From the NCBI GenBank assembly GCA_000310025.1, contig FN649744.1, positions 1,787,342-1,819,809 on the forward strand: a DNA stretch of 32,468 bases. Direction: 5' to 3'. This stretch comes from Ectocarpus siliculosus (taxonomy: Eukaryota > Sar > Phaeophyceae > Ectocarpales > Ectocarpaceae). The stretch's first letter is position 1. Every line of letters begins with the position of its first letter. This document shows, piece by piece, positions 1 through 7,985 of this stretch. The notes under the pieces were generated by a model. The model saw only the letters and a list, made by a program, of their open reading frames with translations. It was not told the origin of the DNA and searched no databases. Both the position numbers and the translations under genes were made by a program.

Positions 1-338
1 GAGGGGATAGCAATTTCGAAGAGGAAAAGGATATGACGGGGAGTAGTCCAGGGTAGGTGGGGAGGGAGGATCATCGAAAGGGGCCGGCGGGGAGAGGAAG
101 GCAACGGTCTAACGACCGCGGCATGCGTTTACATGAGTACACCCCCCCCCCCCCCCGGCGATAGGGCAAAGATATTTGAGTCACGTTTGGCAAAATACGA
201 AGTAGGAAGGAACGATTGGCCGTCGGTAGATCGGTCGTCCTGCGGGAACAATGCTCCGTCCTTTCGAGAATACGTGGTCACTGGTGTAACCGTTAAGGCA
301 TGCAAAACATAAGAGTCCACCCACCCCCCCTCCCCCCC
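1..338. repeat. Two head-to-tail copies of a poly-C-tailed interspersed repeat
   Basis: No gene is seen here. About 104-150 and 195-332 are related plus-strand copies of a short interspersed repeat. Each has a GGCATGC core near its 3' end and finishes in a run of C (139-154 and about 322-338). The second copy shares AATGCTCCGTCC, CGTGGTCA and a GATCGGTCGT block with the minus-strand copy at 27.7-27.83 kb, and is more distantly related to those at 10.5-10.7 and 14.37-14.56 kb. The sharing is seen directly by eye. The mobile class is unknown. Confidence 0.6.
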
Positions 339-1432
339 TCACTCCCTACTTGCCTTGCCCACTGTGCACCCGTAAAAGCCGGCCACCTCCTCGGCCGAGA
401 CACTGTGCGGCTGAATCAGGTCCAACACTGGCGCCGCCCCCCCCGCCCCCGCTTCCCCCGATGCTAGAGGCGGCGCAACCTTTCGCGTCCGCTGCAGCTT
501 TTGTGACCCCCTTGCCACCTTTTCCATTCGCCCCCCCCCCTGGTGCTGACCATCCGCGCACCCCCTACCCCCCCTCCTCCTCCTCCTCCTCGGTACCGGC
601 GGCGTGTTTTGCTGATGCACGTAAGGGTTGTTGGAGACATTGTGAAGCAGCAACAGCAGCAGCAGAACCTTAAGCTATTAGCCGGTAGTGTAGAAACAAG
701 CGCCATCCCAGAGAGGGATTGCAATGCAATCTTTCGAGTGCAGAATGCGAATCTAGGTTGGCCATGCACGACGACACCCCCCCCCCCCCCTTCGCATTCT
801 CTGTCACCCCCCGAACCCGGTTCTGGACACAAGGACAGTCAAAGAAAATGACGAGAATCGACAACATGCCTCTTGTCCGTAATGGTCCGCGTGTGGTCAT
901 GAGGTACCGTTCGTCACAGTCAAGAGATGTACATGTACCTGACCCGCACACAATCGTAGCTCTTGGTGTCATCTGCATTCGTGGCAAGCGACTGACAGAC
1001 GAGAGCAGCCATCACCACCCAGCTAGCTGTTAACCCAACCTAGCCGACGAGAGCAGCACCAACATATTCGCCTATTGAACGACACCGGCATCATCCAACC
1101 CCCGAGTCCGAGTTGCTACTGCTGTACTGCTGTTGTCTTGCGACTCGAGCGCGCCGTGTCCGGTTGAACGCCTCCAAACAGAACAGGAGAGGGGCGGATT
1201 TGTCCCGCCGTGTTGGGACGAACCCCCCCCCCCCCCCCCCGACAAAAACGAGAACAACATGCCCAGCCTTCACGCAAAAGCAGAAGGCCGTTGTTCACGC
1301 CGCTCTCCCGTCCCGCCCCGCCCCCGTCGGCGCGTCTCGCTCTCACCCGTCGCTAGCGGAAGAGGCCGTGGCGAAGAAGTCTCTCACGCCGCTCTTCGCG
1401 GACGACAGCAGCGAAGAGGTCTTTGCGGACAT
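339..1432 (-). CDS. Possible small two-exon gene, product unknown (about 85 aa)
   Basis: Tentative model: exon 1 from ATG at 1432 down to 1347 with donor GTGAGA, exon 2 from 510 down to a TGA at 341-339. The phases match (2 then 1 nt). The predicted product starts MSAKTSSLLSSAKSGV, is rich in Ser and Ala, has a Gly/Ala-rich middle and ends with a more complex stretch (LDLIQPHSVSAEEVAGFYG). I recognise no family. The donor is good; the acceptor at 512-511 has no clear pyrimidine tract, and a GC-type donor (AAG|GCAAGT) near 352 could instead lead to a further exon. It would be head-to-head with the histidinol dehydrogenase gene, about 1.3 kb apart. Neighbouring poly-C tracts create spurious Pro/Gly frames, so this could be chance. 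Confidence 0.28.
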
Positions 1433-2769
1433 CGCCGCCCCTGCCCCTGCCCTCCCGCCATTTCCTTGGGCGTTGTTGCTCCCCCCCGCGTGGGCCGGCG
1501 TGCCGGCGGCGCTTGACGCAAACGCTGAGCCCTCGCACAATCCTTTTGGACGGGAAGAGAAGATGTATTTTTGGGCGAATTAACAAAGGGGGGCGACGCC
1601 TTCCTTAGTGTCATATTTCGAAGGGTATTTTCTGTTTTTCGCAGGTATGCATGGGTACCGCTGGCAGTACCGCACACACCTCTTGAGCGCGTTTCTTCCG
1701 CAGAACCAAGGAGGACTTCCGTCAACAGATACTGCTGCCGTAGGGAGGGCTTGCATTGCTTGTCAAAAACGTCGAGGACAAGAGAATTTGTGGAGCATGT
1801 CGGTGAATCACAGGAGAGCAGCTGGGAACGACAGCTGCTGCCACACCATCGATGATGGCGGCGCCATGAGAGACGAGTAACATCAGGAATGCTTCATGGA
1901 ACAAAGTGCGCCCTCTACCGTTTGGGAGCATAGCAGCGCCATGTAAAGAGTAATGTTGACCTGCGCCTCCAAATAAATGCGTGTGTAGCACTACAACCTG
2001 AGATCTGGGAAAAGATCGTAGGCCCCGCATGCAGCAATTCAACTTTCAATTTGAGACGCATTTATTCCCCATAGCCCCTTTCTGAGGACTGCACAACGAA
2101 CGCAGTCGCGACCGCGACATGCAAGCATGTTCTCCTGCCGGCTGAGATCCCATCATCCACAGCGCGCCAAGTGGGCAGCTGTTGAAGTATGCAGAGTGGG
2201 TGCAGTGTGCAAAACAGGACACACAGGGGACGTGTTTGTTTCCCTGCTGCGACAAATTCAAAAGTCTCCTCGCTTGTCGCCGATGATCCCCGCCGTTTCC
2301 TGGGTAGCAGGGACTGCACGATGCAGCTAGCACCACCCGCCGCTGCTGTCCAGACACAATGGCCTGCTGCCGTACCGCACCGCAAGCCCGCCAACAACAT
2401 GAACTACAAGCAGATGTGCCACCTGCTGTTGGTTGGTGTAGTAATACTTGAAGCACACCCATCGACTCGTACAAAGCGGCTGGTTGCACTCACCCGCAAG
2501 CAGCTGCACGCCCAGCACGATCCATGTCGTCCGTGTCACCATAGACCTCCGGATGCAAACCATCGGAATGCTCCCTTGCTCCGCTCTGCACGGGGGCACG
2601 GCGCCCCGGTCTCTGCGTGCGTGCCTCGCTCAGCGAGGCAGGAAGCAGAGCTCCTCTGAGGTTTCGCAAGCACCTGGAAGGCCTTCTTTAACCGGGTTCA
2701 GCCAGCATTCGATCATGAACGCAGCAAGGATCAGGGGCGACGGGGCGACAGTCCCCCTCCCGTTCTCGA
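1433..2769. other. Spacer upstream of histidinol dehydrogenase
   Basis: No convincing exon is seen on either strand; open frames here are short and have no recognisable motif. It should contain the 5' UTR and promoter of the downstream plus-strand gene, but I see no clear TATA box. A perfect 8-bp inverted repeat with a single-base loop (GCCTCGCT at 2623-2630, AGCGAGGC at 2632-2639) lies about 130 bp before the start codon. Its role is unknown. Confidence 0.5.
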
Positions 2770-3204
2770 ATGCCACCTTCCGTCCTCGAGAGGGTGGTAA
2801 ACCTCACCAGCATTCTGTTTCTCTGGCGTTTCACGACCCGGGCCGCGAGTTTCGTGCCGACTAGCCGGCCCTTTTCATGGCCAACGTCCTTGCAACCACG
2901 GCACCCCTCCTCGAGCACACCCCTTCGGTCTGACGTGTGCTTCACCCGCACCACCACCACGGCCGCCATTGTCGCCGGCCGCCGCCGTAAGTATCACGCT
3001 GCTGCTGGTGTCGATTCTGGTCCTCGACGCAGCGGTGCTTCTCCCGCTTCCTTCTGTATTGCTGCTGTTGCTGCTGCCGGTACAGACGAGACCGACACCA
3101 TGGCCTCGGAGTCCGACATGCCGGAGTTGAAGGTTATGACAGTGGACCAGGTTCCTACGGTCAAGGCGGACCCCGTGGACCCTGTTGCTCGGGAGCAAGC
3201 GAAG
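2770..3204 (+). CDS. HDH: Histidinol dehydrogenase exons 1-2: presequence and N-terminus, optional 99-nt intron
   Basis: The frame from 2770 to the donor GTGAGC at 3205 is open throughout. Inside it a good donor (GTAAGT, 2987) and acceptor (pyrimidine-rich, TACAG ending at 3085) bound a 99-nt piece, a multiple of three with no stop. Splicing and retention therefore both keep the frame. The retained piece encodes Ala/Ser-rich sequence between the transit region and the conserved domain. I favour splicing because of the splice-site quality, but the sequence alone does not decide. Confidence 0.7.
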
Positions 3205-6200
3205 GTGAGCAGCCGGCGGTGCACGTGGCTTGCATGGAATAAGAAGCCCATCGGGTTTTTGCACCTTGTACAACCGTATGTAGGTGGGTTTGTTGAAACA
3301 AACACCACAGCAGGCCTCGATAGGCGGCATGTATGGCATCAACTCGCTCCGCAAACATGATGGGTACATGTTGTACAGCAGACGGCGGTGTACTCGGTAC
3401 TCGTGGTTTCCTTGAAAGATTCGATGACTTCCCCATTCGCGATGCTGCTGTAGCCCTGTAGTCGACCGAGGTGCCAGTCGGAAGCAGCAACAGCAAGGAT
3501 AACAAAGATGGGCTCCTGGCGATTTTGAGTGCACACAAACTCCCGAAGCGTGCCGCAGCAGAGGCTGCAATGGTTGACACGGCCATTTTCGATGTGCTCG
3601 CATCACCCATCTCCTACCATCTCCGGTATCAACTACCACACGTAGAAACACAGCCGACCAAATGCCGGTCGAAAGCTACAGCAAGCAAGAGCAAAGATAG
3701 ACCCAGCCGGCGATGCTGCTAATTTTTTTGAGATGGGGTGGCATGGCGTCGTGTAAGACCACACACCACCGCTGCCGCTGCTGCTTCTGCTGCTGCTGCC
3801 TGCGTACCGGTGCTTGTGGCCATCAGCACCGGTGCTTGCGGTCTAAAGAAGCCGAAATCAATTAGCGTTAGGCTTGCCAGCTTGTGGTCCGTGGTCAGGC
3901 ATGCAAACAAACCCAGCAAGATGGAGGCAGCCCGCGTGGTACTCCGGTCGACGCGGTGCGGTTGCTGATTGGCTGCGGCGCGATCGATCTTTGATGAGGA
4001 AGCTCGGGGAAAGCTACTGTACAGTAGCTAGCATGCGCTGCTTTTCTCGGCACGTCATGTATGCGGTGCAATCCTCAGCGGTGGATGTCGCATGATATGC
4101 CAACCCCCCTGGCGTTTCTGTTTTTTGTCCTATGAACGAATACCAACCAGGCGATTGTCGACGACGTGGAGAGCGGCGGCACCAAGAGCCTGGTTGCGCA
4201 GGCGTTGCGACTCGGGGACATCAAGAGCGAGAGCGACCCGCTGCTGCTGGGGCCGGCCGAGATGAAGGCGGCGTTCGACGAGCTCCCCGAGGAGGACAGA
4301 CAAGTTCTCGTCAGAACCAAGGTGTGTGAGTGTGATGATGAACGCGCTGCATGTGGCTGCGGTCCAAGTCCTGGCGGCGGCGGTAGGTAGGTAGGTAGCG
4401 TCGCCAAGTGGACGTGCGAGCCCGTTTTTTCGTTTTCTTCTCTTTTGTATTTTTTCGGGCCCTTGCCGGAAAGCGTCTACCGAAGCTGTGTGGTGTTAAG
4501 CAACATTTGAGACTCTGTGCTGGGGGTGTAGACTATTCACCCCGTACGTTGTTGAGCAAAGATAGAACGCCTTACTTGACCTTCTATGTAGCGCATCACC
4601 TTTGCTGTGTGCTCCTGCTGTGCTTCGTGCCCCGCGCTTGAGTCTCATTTGCCGAATATCAACACTACGGGTACCCAGCCGCGTCCATCTCCTCTCTCTC
4701 CCCCCCCCCGTATCTCTTTCTCTCTTCTTTCTCAACAACTGTAAACAACTGGAAGGCGGGTTCGTACTTATGAGGGGGTCCCGCAGAATGGTGCTTGCCG
4801 AAACGCGGGTTCAACCCGTAATAGATTGATGTGTTGTCGGGGCTGGCCCACACGGCGCCTGCGGCTCTCCCCGTACCTGAGGCCGAAATCCCTAAACACC
4901 TCAAGCGCTGAGAGCGGCGCAATATTCTCCGGGGAGCCCCAACGTGTCGCACACCTTTATACCAGATGAACGGGGGCTGGTTACCCAATTCTAGTCACCT
5001 TTCCTCGCAGCAGTACTTCTCTCGACTGCATGACAACCTCCGTGCGTAGTATGCACACGTCTGTCTCGGTGTGTGTGTTTGGTGATTCGACTGCGTAGCA
5101 ACCTCTGCGCGCGTGCACACCTGTGCTCTCTATGTGTTTGGTACCTACACAGTTTCCTTTACCAAACAGCACAGCACTAGTAGCCCACCCCCATCTCGAA
5201 AAAGTACAACACGTACTCTAGCTCAGCAGCCCTTTCCAACCCCCCTACCCGTCACACCCCACCCCGCCAGGATCGCGTGGAGACCTTCGCGAAGGCGCAG
5301 CGCGCGGCCCTCACCGACGCTTCCGTCCCCATCCCGGGCGGCATGGCCGGTCACACCGTCAGCCCCATGTCCGTCGCTGGCTGCTACGCCCCAGGCGGGC
5401 GGTACCCCCTGCCTTCGTCGGTGATTATGACGGCCGTCACCGCGAGAGCCGCCGGGGTTTCCAAGGTATGTTGTATGGGATGTCGCGCACACGCGGGGCA
5501 TGTTGTCCCCGCTGCTTTTTTTTTTTGCCACTGACATGCATGCAATGCCTTGTGTTGTGCTTTAGGGGGGTGGGTGGGGGGGAGGTGAATACAGCGGCTA
5601 CGAATAGCGTCAGATCAACGGTCAGAGTGAGTGATGTTGTGCACGTGTGTAGCGGTACCTGCAGGAGGTAGGTGGGATACTGGCAGTGCACATCATAGGG
5701 CGTCCGTTGGTGGTGGTGTGTGTTGGGAATTTCGTGTGGGGGAGGGCGGTCCGGCCCAGCTACTACTCAGCCCCACCAGTAGTCAAGTCACACCTGGACG
5801 AGGTAGGTGTAAACACACGCTTGACTGGCGCTCAAGAGTTGTCCGCAAATTTCCGGCTGTACGTTTGCGCCCACCTGCCCCCATCCCGCCCGCTCACACG
5901 CTGCTGCTCAAAAGTTTGTCCGATTTTCCAACTGTGCCTTTGCACCCACCCCCCCCCACCCCCTCCTGCCCGCCGCGCGTGCGATCGCAGGTGGTTGTGG
6001 CATCGCCGAGGCCCGCGGCTGCGACGGTGGCGGCGGCCCACGTGTCCGGGGCGGACGCTCTGCTCTGCGTGGGAGGGGCCCAGGCGGTGGCTGCCATGGC
6101 TTTCGGGTGAGAGCGGATCGGAGAGTAGCTGCAACCTGTCTGTAGGTTCTTGCGTGGTCCTCTTGGTCTCGTGCCGCGCCCGTCTTCGAGTTTGACTGTG

Positions 6201-7907
6201 CGCGGTGGTAAAACAATCCCGGAAGAAGCGGGCAAGCTTATATCTTGTTTGCCATGTTCTCTTGTTGGCAATTCTGTTCCGAATGATTTGCAATGATTTG
6301 TTATCTGTTCTGGCAGGCGAGTCGTGTCTATGTGTAGGCGCTCGCCAAACCAGCGTTGTTAGTACCCTGGGCGTGGCTGTCGTCGCTCATGCCTTTTGGT
6401 TCTCCGCGTGCAACAAACGGCTTTTACCCCCACGCTACCGGCGTTACTCGTGCCCTGACCGCTGCTAGGGTGGGCGGGGTGCCTCCGTGCGACATCATTG
6501 TGGGCCCTGGCAACAATTGGGTCACCGCTGCCAAGTCGCTCGTCTCGGGAAGGTATTTATTTGCCAAACCAACAAGGGATGGATAAAATTCTCTCCAAAA
6601 TATCATCCTGTGCACTTTGTTGCCCTGAGAACACAAACACGTGGCGATGACTGCTGTCATGCTGTTTGGTGTGAGTTTTTTTACACGCGCACCGCCGCCT
6701 CGATGTTTGCATGGCGCGTGGCGTAATAAATCGCTTGCCTCTTGTTTTCGTCTTCGCCGCACCCACCCGCGGGATCGGAGGCCGAACTCCTGCGGTTTGC
6801 GGGGCGGCTCGCTGATGCACACTTAGTGTGGGACACCCAGTGGTGTTTTGGTCCCACATGATCGTTGTTGTTTCTTTCCCGCGTTTGCTTGTGTGTGCCA
6901 TCGATATGCTTGCCGACTTTTGGTGTGGGACACACGCGCGGTGTGTGTTTTTTCCGCCTCGATCGCTGTTGTTTTCTTTTCCGTGTGCGTACTTTTAGGT
7001 GTGCGATCGACATGCTTGCCGGGCCCAGCGAGGTCCTGGTCATCGCGGACTCCACGGCGGACGTCGAGACCGTCGCGGCCGATCTACTCGCCCAGGTAAT
7101 AGCTTACAACACCTGCTGAATGTGTCAATTGCTGCTTCAGAACGCCCATAGTCTATAGAGCTGCTGAATATCTCGGTTGTTTCAGATAGCCTAACTACAG
7201 CTAGCTGCTGAATCTCTGTCGGTTGTTGATTCACAACGCAGGTAGTCCACCTATAGTAGCTGCTGAGTGTCTCGGTTGGTGTTTCAAAACATCGGCGAAC
7301 GTTTTCGAATCGAGGTGTGCCTCTTCTTCTGCGTCCACCTCTGTTTTGCTGGTCACGTATATATATAGGCTCTGCTGCGTAGCTTCAATGTTTTGCAGGC
7401 GATCTGCTGTGGGGCATGCATGCATATTTCTGTGTCTAGCTGCTGATAAATCTCTCAGCTGTTTCAGGATAGCGGCGAAGGTTGAGTTTTCGTGCCCACG
7501 CCGAGGCGTCGTCCGTGTGGAAACAATGGGCCGTTTGCCCCCCATCCCAACCCGGACATTCCATCCGCATGCCAAACGTGATGGATGAACCACACGGTTT
7601 CACGTCCACTATTACTCTCTTGACGGTCTCGTGCGGTCGTACGTTATCTTGCATTTTCCGTTGCGTGTGTGTGTGGGCGTCGATCGGGAGGCCAGGCAGA
7701 GCACGACACAGAGGCGAGGCCCATCCTGGTGAGCACGAGCGAGTTGCTGGTGGCGGAGGTGAACGCCTGCCTGAAGAAGAGGCTGGCCGTGCTGCCGACG
7801 AGGGACACGGCCTTGGAGGCCGTTAAGAAGGGCTTCGCCGTCGTCTGCAAGGTGAGACCCACCCGCTTCCTCCTTCTCTCTCCCTCTCTCTCCCTCTCTC
7901 TCTCGCT

Positions 7908-7943
<36 letters not shown>

Positions 7944-7946
7944 TCT

Positions 7947-7985
<39 letters not shown>

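Noticed and set aside
464-851. Pro-, Gly- and Gln-rich frames around poly-C and CAG tracts
   Set aside because: Composition follows the simple repeats; overlapping frames on both strands look equally open.
2046-2489. 147-codon minus-strand frame upstream of HDH
   Set aside because: No domain, no splice context, and a comparable frame on the opposite strand; compatible with chance.
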